Position numbers and translations under genes: made by a program. This document shows, one piece after another, positions 16,745 through 25,625 of a stretch of DNA of 46,255 bases (positions are counted from its first letter, which is position 1; every line of letters starts with the position of its first letter). The notes below the pieces were generated by a model, which was not told the DNA's origin, made no database searches, and worked only from the letters and a program-made list of their open reading frames with translations. The stretch is from Dorea sp. 5-2. Its GTDB lineage: Bacteria; Bacillota; Clostridia; Lachnospirales; Lachnospiraceae. Location of the stretch: positions 211,262 to 257,516 of the forward strand of contig NZ_KE159716.1 in NCBI RefSeq assembly GCF_000403455.2. Direction: 5' to 3'.

Positions 16745-17176
16745 TCAAACGATTGGAGGGAGCATCGACAAGTCGGTAAATACACTTTCCTTCAGCTTTT
16801 CGACAAATCGGCGGTATAAATGATAAAACTGCGATTGCTGATATCCATCTGGGTGCTCCTCCTTGTATTCCAACCACAAGAATCCCAGATCCGCATTTTT
16901 CCCCATGGCGATCATGCGGTCATGGATTGCTTCAAAATCAGGGAGAGGAATATCTTGATGGCGGAGATTTTCCGACGGATAAAATGCCTTCTCCACTTTT
17001 ACAGGTTCCATCCTCTTCAAACCATCGAGAGAAAGTCCTAATTCTTTAAAGCGTTTCATAATGAGCGTCACTGTACTGGATCCGATGGAATAACGCTTTT
17101 GTACAGTGGTGTAACTCTGTTTTTGTAGGCGTAGTTCTACAACATCGATAATAGGTAGTGTAACTTTGCATGACAT
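16745..17176 (-). pseudogene. IS21-family IstA transposase, N-terminal remnant
   Basis: This 143-residue minus-strand frame starts MSCKVTLPIIDVVELRLQKQ and has an HTH (SYTTVQKRYSIGSSTVTLIM). It includes the IstA-type segment LGFLWLEYKEEHPDGYQQSQ followed by FYHLYRRFVEK. IstA is normally 400-500 residues with a DDE catalytic core; the core and the IstB helper are absent, so this is a 5' fragment. Its outer end, with repeats, lies at 17234-17320. Between 16558 and 16744 the sequence is a junction of unclear origin. Confidence 0.75.
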
Positions 17177-17233
17177 GCTCCTTTCTTTACACTCGGATCT
17201 GATTGTTCCATCTCAAAGTATAAAGGAAGATAT

Positions 17234-17320
17234 GCCGTTTGAAGCGGAATGAGCACGCCGTTACTGTGGAATGATTACGCCGCTAGAAGCGGAATGGCTA
17301 CGCCGTTCGTGCGGAATTTG
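17234..17320. repeat. Four imperfect 22-23 bp tandem repeats at the IS21 end
   Basis: Units start at 17234, 17257, 17279 and 17302, each with GCCG, a variable 5-6 bases and GCGGAAT or GTGGAAT. IS21-family termini carry such multiple transposase-binding repeats. Cassette-3 homology resumes immediately after, at about 17320, fixing the insertion edge. Confidence 0.7.
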
Positions 17321-17544
17321 CAGAACGGGCAAAGAAATATCAGCCGAAACCGAAAATAACATATAAAATGATACAAGAGTATGTTGAAAAGAAATATGGA
17401 TTAAAAGTACATACTGCATATATTGCGGAGGTAAAGAGATTATTAGGTCTGACAATGTATGACGCGCCAAATGCAGTGAAGCATCCGCCGAAAGAAAAAG
17501 TTGAGGCGATAAAAGATGCGCTTAAATATTTTGAGGTAATCTAA
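17320..17544 (+). pseudogene. RlmD C-terminal-like gene, cassette copy 3, 5' truncated
   Basis: The frame reads AERAKKYQPKPKITYKMIQE through VHTAYIAEVKRLLGLTMYDA to ALKYFEVI, a third copy of 12026-12391. About the first 40 codons were removed by the IS21 end, and a seven-codon deletion near 17478 gives NAVKHPPKEK in place of the longer form. The TAATG coupling to the next gene is kept. Confidence 0.8.
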
Positions 17545-17675
17545 TGGATGAAAAGATTTATCAGATTGCAGAGCAGATAGTCCAATTGCATCAGAAGCCT
17601 ATGAGGTTTATTTGCCATTGGTTGAAGATGTATGTAATAAAATTATTTCAATGCAATTCGGAAAATCTAGTCTGA
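17544..17675 (+). pseudogene. Small helical protein gene, cassette copy 3, frameshifted remnant
   Basis: It begins MDEKIYQIAEQIVQLHQK as in copies 1 and 2. One base is then lost near 17600, so the expected YEVYLPLVEDVC continues in another frame before homology fades near 17640. Confidence 0.75.
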
Positions 17676-17682
17676 TTAAATA

Positions 17683-17721
17683 ACAGCCTGATATGAGAAA
17701 TCAACTCTCGTATCAGGCTGT
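17683..17721 (-). terminator. Terminator of the surface-protein gene
   Basis: ACAGCCTGATA (17683-17693) pairs with TATCAGGCTGT (17711-17721), with extra GAG/CTC pairing inside the loop. It lies 13 bp past the stop codon and is followed on the minus strand by TATTTAAT. Confidence 0.75.
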
Positions 17722-17733
17722 CATTATTATAAC

Positions 17734-20700
17734 TTATTTCTTTTTAGAACCAGACGTACCGGTTTTCTTAGTAGTAGATTTGGTATTGCCAGTCTTTTTC
17801 GTAGTAGTGGCAGGTTTGGAAGTACCGGTCTTCTTAGCGGTTGACGTTGGCTTAGAAGTGTTGCCAGTCTTTGTGCTTGCTGCACCGGATGATTTACCCT
17901 TCTTACCCTTGCCTGACTTGATCTTGACGCCGACAATAACGGCTATACAAGCCACTGCTATGATGATCCACATAAAGATCTTATTGGTATCTCCAGTCTT
18001 TGGAGCGAGGGCTGCAATAGCTTCCTTTAATTGCTCAAGCACGGAGGCATCACCCTCGGCATCAGTACCGTTGCCATTCGCACCGGCGTCGGCTCCGTTA
18101 TTACCGTCTGCCGCGTTTCTGCCGGTGGCGGAGAGATTGTCGCCGTTACCAGTTCCATCACCGTTGCCGGTTCCATCACCGTTATCAGTTCCATCACCGT
18201 TACCAGTTCCATCACCGTTACCGTCGCCGTCTCCAGGGGGGGTCTGGTCGTCGCCCGGTGTTTGTGTAGCAGCATCCTTCCAAGCTACTGCAAGAGGAGA
18301 GGCGCCGTTAATCTGGAATGTCAGACCGTCGGCAGATTTTGATACAGAAGGTGTCTCAATTGATCCAGCCAGATTTGCACCCGTCGTTTCTCCAAACATA
18401 TGACCTACTACAAAATCATTTGCTTCGATGCTTGTTCCTTCCGGAGGAGCTATGGTAATAGTTAATCCGCCGTTTTGGAAGTCTTCTGCTTTAGCAGGAC
18501 GTTCATTAACCGTACCGTCTGCCGTGATTTCTTTCACATAAACGGTCAGATCATAGAATGCCATTTTATCATAAGTGTAAGGACCTTTAATAGCAGAAAG
18601 CGTACGGGTTAATTCCCTAATAATATCACTCATAGTTCCCAGATTTGGCGAATTCTTCAATCCAGGAGGTACAAGGCTTTCATCCGGGTTATTCGGATCA
18701 ATTCTCTGCAAGTTGATTATCAGCGTCGAACTTTCCTGCGCTTCCGGTGTAGTCTGTGTATCGGATACACTTCCGCCAGCCTGAAGGACGGATGTTGCGG
18801 CGAATCTTACATATCCGGTATACTCTGTGAGTGGTTTACAATCTGTCTTTGTATTATCCGCCGAGAAGTGCTCGCCGTCAAAACTATATTCAGCCCCTTC
18901 TACAGGTGGTATCGTGGCGATGAAAAGTGATGGATCTGCCGGGTTCGGCGCGAATGTCAAGGTAAACGCACCAGGGATATCTTTCTCATCTCTCGGAAGA
19001 AGTGTAAATTCATGATCTTTACTTCCGATTTCAACGCCGTCTACATTATCCGTTGCTTCTGACCGGACATAGAAGGTATGTTTAGTTCCTGGTTCAATAC
19101 CGTCAAAGGTATATTGAACAACTTTTTTGCCGTCTTCTTTTTCGACGATCGTTCCGCCTGCTTCCAGTTTTTCACGGCTGTCCATTGCGAATAAGTAATC
19201 AACACCATCATCCAAAGGTACTTCTACGGTACAAAGGAACTTAGTTCCATCGGTTGGGCTGATTGTGTGTGTACAGGTAACCGGAGCCTCTTTCGGTGTT
19301 TTCTTCCAGATTTCTACAGGCTCTGATAATTTTATTTTAGCTTCGCCGTCTAAGTCTACTTTATAATTGCCGCCCTTCTTGCCTGTAAGTTCAAGATTTG
19401 CTAACGTAACTTCTGTGTACGTTCCGACATTTGCGCTTTCGACGATACCTCTTGTCTTTAGTTCGACTTCACCTTCGTCGCCTGGAAGAATACCCTTGAA
19501 TTCTATACCAAGCATTTTCACACCTGGTGTTCCGTCATACTCCCTGCTTTCCGCCTTCAGTTCCTTATCAAGATTGATCGTGATAGGAACGCGAGTGATG
19601 GTATATTTTACAGGTTGAGCAGAACCGGCATAGTTTCCGGTACCTTCAATGGAGTAGGTAATCGTACCGGCGCTGGTGAAATCATCTGTAGAAGGTGTAA
19701 TGGTATAATCATCGCCTTCCTTTAGTGCTTCACCCTCAAGGGTTACCGTGATCTGCGGAGTATGTTTCTTTGTGTTGTACTGACCGGATTCCGGCTTTAT
19801 TGTCACTACGGCTTTGGAAAGAGAAGCCCGGCTTATGGTAAATTCTTTGGTGACAGTGCCCTGATAGTTTCCGTTCTTTACCGCTTCGATCGTAAGAGAA
19901 GCCGTACCGATCTCAGTATTGTTCTCGTATGTAGGCGGTTGATAGTCAATGCCTTCCTCTAGCCTCATGTTATTATAAGTTACAACCGGAACTGGCGTAC
20001 AGGGCTGCCCAGTGTAAACTTCATTATCAATAGAGCCGATCATATCTTCTTTTAGCTCTCTTCGATCAATGGTAACTCGTATCTGAAAATCCGTATAATT
20101 TGGATTTTTGTAAGTAACGGTATATGTTCCGGCTTCTAAGATACAATCTTTTTTTAATATATCAATGTGGAATTCTCTTGTCCAACCATCATCAACTACG
20201 ATATAGGTTTTATCATTTTTAATCTGCGTCTTTTCAACGATGATCGCTTGATCGGTTAAATCTTTTCCTGTGTATATCAGATTCGGGTCACTTGCTGGTT
20301 TCACAACATCCTTGGATATAGATACTTTTAGTTGAGGACCAAGGATTGTACATAACCCTTCGGCTATGATATTGTCAGCATTGATAATACTGGTGTCCTT
20401 ATCCCCGACAATAGAACTGCCAGGCTTCATGTGTATCTTTTGTGAAGACGGAATTGTAATAGAACAGCCGGGACGAATCAAAAGGGAGGTGTTTTCCATC
20501 AAATCTTTATTCAGGATTGCATTGCCGTATGCTTCGCCGCTGATCGTTTTAACAAAATCTGGTTTTTCAAGCATCCATACGATTCCGTTAAATTTGTCAA
20601 TATTTGTAGTGGTAGCGATCGCACTGTTGGAATAGATATTTGCACTTCCTCCGTCAGACGATAGAGTCTTACAGTCAATTCCATTACGTAATTCTTTGGA

Positions 20701-21498
20701 GGGAGGTGTTTCTCCGCCAATAGCAGTTACCTCACCGCCTTTCAGGACTATCTCACCGCCGCCGCCTTCGCGTTGCCCGCCGCCGCCGCCGATACCAGCG
20801 CCGCCGAAAATATGAATAGATCCACCGTTAGCAGATGCTAAAGTTCCGCCGGAACCGCCTCTTGCATCTACAATTCCGCTGTTAATGATCACTTTACCAC
20901 AGCCGCCGCCTTGCCCGCCGCCAATACCTGCGGCAGTAAGACCGCCTCTTGCGGTAACTTTTCCTTGATTTTTATTCGTACCTGTAGGATCTACGGTAGT
21001 TTCAATAGTTATAGTGCCGGCGGCGCCGTCTAATCCCTGACTGCCGATACCAGCTCCGGTATCGCCGCCTATAGCCTCTAATGAACCGCTTCCTGTGATT
21101 TTTACAGAATTTCCTGATGGAACGTATAACCCCGCATAGCCGTTGCCGCTTTGTAGCTTGTTTGTTCCTTCCAATACAATCTCAACAGTTGATCCCATAC
21201 CGGTTGTTGCACTTTTATTGATTTCGATGGCAGGAACATCGGCGGGGGGTGTAGCAGCAGCAGCGTTGATGGTTACGTCTTTAAGTGTAATCTTATGTGT
21301 TCCCCCGGCAATTTTAATAGTACCAGGCGATCCGGTAAACGTATGTCCGGGACATGCTGTTGAACAGTCAACCGTACCATCGCCGCTTTCCGTGATCGTC
21401 CCGGCGCTGTCTGCATTTGCTGTCAATGGTATAAAAAGCGCTGTTGAAATAGCTGCCAAAAACACCGCCATTGATTTCAGTTTCTTTTTTTGCATCAT
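17734..21498 (-). CDS. Large secreted, membrane- or wall-anchored surface protein
   Basis: This 1254-residue protein begins with a signal peptide (residues 1-29, ending LTANA). Residues 30-400 are Gly-rich and beta-helix-like, similar to carbohydrate-binding DUF4353/Cthe_2159-type proteins (TITESGDGTVDCSTACPGHT, then ITLKDVTI). Residues 410-720 hold several MBG/YDG-type repeats (EVYTGQPCTPVPVVTYNN; EYDGTPGVKMLG). Residues 730-960 are fibronectin-like. A Gly-Asp-Gly-Asn-Thr repeat spans 1084-1126. LAPKTGD (near 1165), a TM segment (about 1173-1193, IFMWIIIAVACIAVIVG) and a 60-residue Lys/Thr/Ser tail follow. LAPKTGD resembles a sortase signal, but the tail is far longer than usual. The RBS GAAAGGA precedes paired ATGs. 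Likely an adhesin or glycan-binding protein. Confidence 0.85.
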   Translation of the reverse strand: MMQKKKLKSMAVFLAAISTALFIPLTANADSAGTITESGDGTVDCSTACPGHTFTGSPGTIKIAGGTHKITLKDVTINAAAATPPADVPAIEINKSATTGMGSTVEIVLEGTNKLQSGNGYAGLYVPSGNSVKITGSGSLEAIGGDTGAGIGSQGLDGAAGTITIETTVDPTGTNKNQGKVTARGGLTAAGIGGGQGGGCGKVIINSGIVDARGGSGGTLASANGGSIHIFGGAGIGGGGGQREGGGGEIVLKGGEVTAIGGETPPSKELRNGIDCKTLSSDGGSANIYSNSAIATTTNIDKFNGIVWMLEKPDFVKTISGEAYGNAILNKDLMENTSLLIRPGCSITIPSSQKIHMKPGSSIVGDKDTSIINADNIIAEGLCTILGPQLKVSISKDVVKPASDPNLIYTGKDLTDQAIIVEKTQIKNDKTYIVVDDGWTREFHIDILKKDCILEAGTYTVTYKNPNYTDFQIRVTIDRRELKEDMIGSIDNEVYTGQPCTPVPVVTYNNMRLEEGIDYQPPTYENNTEIGTASLTIEAVKNGNYQGTVTKEFTISRASLSKAVVTIKPESGQYNTKKHTPQITVTLEGEALKEGDDYTITPSTDDFTSAGTITYSIEGTGNYAGSAQPVKYTITRVPITINLDKELKAESREYDGTPGVKMLGIEFKGILPGDEGEVELKTRGIVESANVGTYTEVTLANLELTGKKGGNYKVDLDGEAKIKLSEPVEIWKKTPKEAPVTCTHTISPTDGTKFLCTVEVPLDDGVDYLFAMDSREKLEAGGTIVEKEDGKKVVQYTFDGIEPGTKHTFYVRSEATDNVDGVEIGSKDHEFTLLPRDEKDIPGAFTLTFAPNPADPSLFIATIPPVEGAEYSFDGEHFSADNTKTDCKPLTEYTGYVRFAATSVLQAGGSVSDTQTTPEAQESSTLIINLQRIDPNNPDESLVPPGLKNSPNLGTMSDIIRELTRTLSAIKGPYTYDKMAFYDLTVYVKEITADGTVNERPAKAEDFQNGGLTITIAPPEGTSIEANDFVVGHMFGETTGANLAGSIETPSVSKSADGLTFQINGASPLAVAWKDAATQTPGDDQTPPGDGDGNGDGTGNGDGTDNGDGTGNGDGTGNGDNLSATGRNAADGNNGADAGANGNGTDAEGDASVLEQLKEAIAALAPKTGDTNKIFMWIIIAVACIAVIVGVKIKSGKGKKGKSSGAASTKTGNTSKPTSTAKKTGTSKPATTTKKTGNTKSTTKKTGTSGSKKK

Positions 21499-21532
21499 TC
21501 TATTCCTTTCTTTTATTAAATTATTATTCTAT

Positions 21533-21614
21533 ATTTTGATTAATCTTGTTTAGATTCGCAGTACATTTGTAAAATTTTGATTAATCTTGTTTAAATTTGC
21601 AGTACAATTATAAA
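21533..21614 (-). promoter_or_regulatory. Two tandem 41-bp repeats in the surface-protein promoter region
   Basis: Copies at 21533-21573 and 21574-21614 are contiguous and differ at only a few bases. Both contain ATTTTGATTAATCTTG and GCAGTACA. They lie 35-116 bp upstream of the start codon, so they overlap the expected promoter and may duplicate a regulator site or a promoter. Confidence 0.65.
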
Positions 21615-22020
21615 ATTTTACTACTTTAATAAGTATATCGTAAATTACTGCCAAGTTCAATGTTTTTATCCTTTCTATTCAAGATATGCCCGTAAGGTGC
21701 AATGTTTGATTTTACAAGCAAGTATAATAAAAAATTGCCATAATAATATATCGTCAAAAATAACAATTTGATTAGAATATAATCCAACTTTTTCTTGACG
21801 GAAGTTTCTTCCTATGATAAATTATATCTAATCAGAATATGGCGTTCTGCCAACGGAGTCTTATATCTGTATTTCTTGGAAGATTCATGAAAATCCGGAA
21901 TATTTCCCAAAATGATTTGCAATTAATGGAAGAAAAGAGATGATGTCTATATATCTAATAGCAGCGCTCAAGCTGTGGAGGGGAGATTAGGCAGGGATTT
22001 TTCTGTAAATGTTATGATTT
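21615..22020. other. Gene-free AT-rich spacer
   Basis: No convincing coding frame, RNA gene or repeat is visible. A plus-strand TTGACG with TAAATT at usual spacing near 21795-21825 could be an orphan promoter, but nothing follows it. Confidence 0.5.
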
Positions 22021-22023
22021 ATT

Positions 22024-22055
22024 GCTTCCGGCAGAGGGCAGAGGTTTCCGGAAGC
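22024..22055 (-). terminator. Hairpin after the FAD/Rieske gene
   Basis: GCTTCCGG (22024-22031) pairs with CCGGAAGC (22048-22055), just past the stop codon at 22067. The following minus-strand bases (AATAAATC) form only a weak U-tract. Confidence 0.5.
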
Positions 22056-22066
22056 CTTCTTTATTG

Positions 22067-23371
22067 TCACATGATATCTCCATTTGACGGATTATCCAGT
22101 AATTTGCCGAATCTGTCAAAGCGGGAACCATGACAGGGGCAGTCCCAGGAGTGTTCCGCCTTGTTCCATCGAAGGGCGCATCCCATATGAGGGCAGCGTT
22201 TAGCGGATATAGTGAGCAGATTGGAGACAGCCTCGAAGCTGTTGATGAACAGCTGAGGTTTTATCATGTTTCTGGAGGGATGGAAGACCGGCGCGAAGGG
22301 ATTCTCTCTCTCCAGGAGCAGATCTGTCAGGATTGCTGCGGACACCATAGATGAGGTCATCCCCCACTTGTTGAATCCCGCCGCCACATAGCACTCCGGC
22401 ATGCTGCGGGAATACGGGCCGATGTAGGGGATGCCGTCCAGGGTCATACAATCCTGCGTTGCCCAACAATATTTTTCTTCCATATTAGGGTAATAGAGAC
22501 GCGCACAGTTTCTGAGTTCTTCCCAGTTCTTTCCTTTTTTACCTGTACGGTGGCTTCCGCCTCCTATGAAGAGGAAATCTTTATAATTGCGGAATGACAG
22601 CCCATTTTGCGCTTCATCAATATACATTCCGTCAATCTGCGGGGCGTTCTCAAGTGCGATCACATAAGAGCGGTCCTGATACATCTTGAGCGGATACAGT
22701 CCGTGCTTATTGTCTATCGGGAAGTGTGTGGCGATGATCATTTTTTGGAAGGTGATCTTACCGCATTCTGTCATGGCAGCGCCTTTTGCCAGTTCCTTTA
22801 CAAATGTATTCTCATAAATGTGCAGTCCCTGCGCGATCTTGCTTATGAATTTCAATGGGTGAAACTGCGCCTGGTCTGCGAATCCTATCGCGCCGGCTGT
22901 CTGAAAGGGCAGTTTGTCAGTATCTGTTATCTGAACCTGGAATCCGAGCTGAGACAGGGCGTCGGCTTCTTCTTCCAATTTCCTTCGGTTGTCTTTCGAG
23001 TATACATAAGCTGTCTTTCTTTCGAAATCACAGTCTGCCTTTTTACAGAGCCGGGCATATCGGTGTATTGCTTTCTGGTTAGCGTCCAGGTACATCCGTG
23101 CTTTCTCGGTTCCGAGACTCTTAAGAAGTCTGTGATAGATCAGTCCATGCTGAGCTGTGATCTTTGCAGTAGTATTCCGGGTGATCCCATTGCAGATGCG
23201 GCCCTTCTCCACAAGCATGTATTTGATATGTTCTTGCTGCAGGAAATATGCACATAATATCCCTGCCATTCCGCCGCCGATGATCAATACGTCCGTTGCG
23301 GCGTCGCCCTCTAATTTCTTGAAATGCGGCAGTTTGACATTTTCATTCCAGATTGAATCCATACGCACCAA
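22067..23371 (-). CDS. FAD-dependent oxidoreductase with C-terminal Rieske [2Fe-2S] domain
   Basis: This protein is about 434 residues. Near the N-terminus TDVLIIGGGMAGILCAYFLQ is the FAD-binding Rossmann motif of the DAO (glycine oxidase-like) family. The C-terminal 60 residues hold the Rieske pair C-P-H-M-G-C and C-P-C-H-G-S, so all four cluster ligands are present. Between them lie DAO core motifs such as YVAAGFNKWGMTSSMVSAAI. The start is taken at TTG 23371, seven bases after GGAGGA; GTG 23368, ATG 23362 and an upstream ATG at 23416 without a site are alternatives. It is probably an electron-transfer or amine/amino-acid oxidase-like enzyme in the cytosol; the substrate is not known for this family. 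It is read in the same direction as the flavodiiron gene but separated from it by a terminator. Confidence 0.88.
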   Translation of the reverse strand: MVRMDSIWNENVKLPHFKKLEGDAATDVLIIGGGMAGILCAYFLQQEHIKYMLVEKGRICNGITRNTTAKITAQHGLIYHRLLKSLGTEKARMYLDANQKAIHRYARLCKKADCDFERKTAYVYSKDNRRKLEEEADALSQLGFQVQITDTDKLPFQTAGAIGFADQAQFHPLKFISKIAQGLHIYENTFVKELAKGAAMTECGKITFQKMIIATHFPIDNKHGLYPLKMYQDRSYVIALENAPQIDGMYIDEAQNGLSFRNYKDFLFIGGGSHRTGKKGKNWEELRNCARLYYPNMEEKYCWATQDCMTLDGIPYIGPYSRSMPECYVAAGFNKWGMTSSMVSAAILTDLLLERENPFAPVFHPSRNMIKPQLFINSFEAVSNLLTISAKRCPHMGCALRWNKAEHSWDCPCHGSRFDRFGKLLDNPSNGDIM

Positions 23372-23466
23372 TTTACATTCCTCCGTCTGCTGAATTTCTC
23401 TCCTTATTTTGTGCATATGAAGAAGAATTATACGGAGGATTTATCAATCAATAAGGGAATGAAAAG

Positions 23467-23501
23467 GCGCCGTCCGGGGTTTTTCATTCAGCGGACGGCG
23501 C
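23467..23501 (-). terminator. Strong terminator of the flavodiiron gene
   Basis: GCGCCGTCCG (23467-23476) pairs perfectly with CGGACGGCGC (23492-23501), followed on the minus strand by CTTTTCATT. It lies 45 bp past the flavodiiron stop. Confidence 0.85.
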
Positions 23502-23545
23502 TTTGCGGTATTCTGTGTGTATCTGTATTAACGGTGCGGACACAC

Positions 23546-25333
23546 TTATATTTTTACAAAATCTGCCGCTCCGTGTTTGCAGAGCGGGCATACGATATCG
23601 TCAGGCAATTCGTCGCCTTCATAGATGTAGCCGCATACTACGCATACATAGCCTTTCTTGCCTTCTGTTTCAGGCTTCGGCTTTACATTGCTCTGGTAAT
23701 AATTGTAAGTCATAGTCTCTACATTCGAGATCACACGCGCCTCGGTAACGGTACAGATGAACATTCCGTGTGTATCCAGGTCTACATACTGCTCTACCTT
23801 AAGCGACATGAAGGAATTGATATATCTTGGAAGAAATACCAACCCATTATCGGAACGCAGAGGGGAACAATCCGCGAACTTATCTACGGTGCGTCCGCTC
23901 TGGAAACCAAAATTCTCGAACACCTTGAATGGCGCGTCTGTAGACAGGCAGTTGATGTTCATGATGCCGGTCTGCTTGATGATATGGTGAGAATAATTAT
24001 CTTTGTTGATGGTGACGGCGATACGGTTCGGAGTATTTGTGACCTGTGTTACCGTATTGACGATCAGTCCGTTGTCCTTCTTGCCGTCATTGGAAGTCAC
24101 TACATAGAGTCCGTAGCCGATCTTGAACAATGCGGTCAAGTCATTCTTATCTGCCGTCTCGTCATGCTGCGCCAGGTAATTCTTGCAGAATTCTTCTGCC
24201 AGTGACTCAAGCTGCGAGCTGCTTTCTTCATCCAGTGCAGAGTGGATATGGACGGTAGTATCTGCAAAGGTCAGATTCTTGCAGCCTTCCAACATCTGTT
24301 TCATCGTCTTGGCGGCAAGCGGCGACCAGGAGCCGTTCTCGATCAGTCCGATGAAACGGTTCTGGTAGTTGCGTTCGGTCAGATGTTCGATGAATTCCCG
24401 CATGAACGGGAAGATCCCGGCATTATAAGTAGTTGTGGCGAGGATCAGCTTTCCGTAACGGAATGCGTCCGCTACTGCCTGTGACATATCACAGCGTGCA
24501 AGGTCATGGACGATGACTTCCGGGCAGCCTTTCATCCGAAGCTTGTCCGCCAGGGCGTCTACCGCCTTCTTTGTGTTGCCGTATATGGAAGTATAAGCGA
24601 TGACGATGCCGGTTGTCTCAACATTATAAGAAGACCAGGTATTATAGAGTCCGAGATAATAACCAAGGTTTTCTTTTAATACAGGCCCGTGCAGAGGACA
24701 GATAGCCTGAATGTCCAGAGAGGAAGCTTTCTTCAGAAGCCTCTGGACCTGCGCGCCGTATTTGCCTACAATTCCGATATAGTAACGGCGTGCCTCGTCT
24801 GCCCAGTCTTCTTCTCTGTCCAGTGCGCCGAATTTGCCGAAGCCGTCGGCGGAGAATAACACTTTATCATAGCTGTCGTAGGTGACGATGACTTCCGGCC
24901 AGTGCACCATTGGGGCGGTGACAAAGGTCAGCTCGTGTTTCCCGAGGGAAAGGGTGTCTCCTTCTCCGACAACGATCTGTCTGTCTTCGAAATCCGTGCC
25001 GAAGAACTGCTTCATCATGGCGAATGCCTTGGCGGAGGATACGATCTTCGTGTCTTTATATACGTTCATGAAGTTTGCAATATTAGCGGAATGGTCAGGT
25101 TCCATGTGCTGTATGATCAGATAATCGGGCTGACAGGATCCTGTCACGGTCTCAATATGATCCAGCCACTCATGAGTAAAATGAGCGTCCACAGTATCCA
25201 TTACGGCTATCTTTTCATCCATAATCACATAAGAATTATAGGACATGCCGTTCTTGACTACATATTGGCCTTCGAAGAGATCTACGGCATGGTCGTTCAC
25301 ACCAGCGTATCTGATATCGTTTGTAATGTCCAT
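23546..25333 (-). CDS. Flavodiiron protein with flavin reductase and rubredoxin domains
   Basis: This 595-residue protein combines four modules: a metallo-beta-lactamase-like diiron domain (1-235), flavodoxin (241-390, IVIAYTSIYGNTKKA), a flavin reductase-like FMN domain (about 400-545) and a C-terminal rubredoxin (C-V-V-C and C-P-L-C knuckles, 550-590). Diiron ligands are complete: H76-x-E78-x-D80-H81, H144, D163 and H215. Flavodiiron proteins reduce O2 to water or NO to N2O and protect anaerobes. The fused rubredoxin and flavin reductase can supply electrons within one chain, probably from NAD(P)H, so no separate partner is needed. It is cytosolic. The long upstream region (25334-25440) probably carries its promoter, but no clear operator is seen. 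Confidence 0.95.
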   Translation of the reverse strand: MDITNDIRYAGVNDHAVDLFEGQYVVKNGMSYNSYVIMDEKIAVMDTVDAHFTHEWLDHIETVTGSCQPDYLIIQHMEPDHSANIANFMNVYKDTKIVSSAKAFAMMKQFFGTDFEDRQIVVGEGDTLSLGKHELTFVTAPMVHWPEVIVTYDSYDKVLFSADGFGKFGALDREEDWADEARRYYIGIVGKYGAQVQRLLKKASSLDIQAICPLHGPVLKENLGYYLGLYNTWSSYNVETTGIVIAYTSIYGNTKKAVDALADKLRMKGCPEVIVHDLARCDMSQAVADAFRYGKLILATTTYNAGIFPFMREFIEHLTERNYQNRFIGLIENGSWSPLAAKTMKQMLEGCKNLTFADTTVHIHSALDEESSSQLESLAEEFCKNYLAQHDETADKNDLTALFKIGYGLYVVTSNDGKKDNGLIVNTVTQVTNTPNRIAVTINKDNYSHHIIKQTGIMNINCLSTDAPFKVFENFGFQSGRTVDKFADCSPLRSDNGLVFLPRYINSFMSLKVEQYVDLDTHGMFICTVTEARVISNVETMTYNYYQSNVKPKPETEGKKGYVCVVCGYIYEGDELPDDIVCPLCKHGAADFVKI

Positions 25334-25625
25334 TGATAATCACTCCTGTTCTTTAATAGAATTAGTTGCACACGTCTCGGCGTGTTTTCCGGTATACCTC
25401 AACTTGATCATGTTAAGGCATAACAAATTATAGCACACTGGAAAAGAAAATACACGGACTTAATGAAAAATCTTAAGAAAAGATCTGAGAAGCGCTGTAA
25501 AGCGGAAGTTTTCAAACACACTCTGGAAAAAGGATAGGAGTTGTAGTATGATGAGAAAGTGACAAATCAGAGGATATAAGTTGTAGTAAGAAGAGGCAGC
25601 AAGATGACAGAAAGGAGTATTTTCG

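Noticed and set aside
17234..17320. Short repeats at regular spacing as a possible CRISPR array
   Set aside because: Units of 22-23 bp are contiguous with no spacers and lie at an IS21 end; no cas genes are nearby.
18120..18245. Periodic repeats as a possible CRISPR or origin
   Set aside because: They are in-frame codons for a Gly-Asp-Gly-Asn-Thr linker in the surface protein.
17693..18403. Plus-strand open frame rich in Val, Pro and Ser
   Set aside because: It is antisense to the repeat and tail region of the surface protein; its composition is a mirror of the low-complexity coding strand and it has no ribosome binding site.
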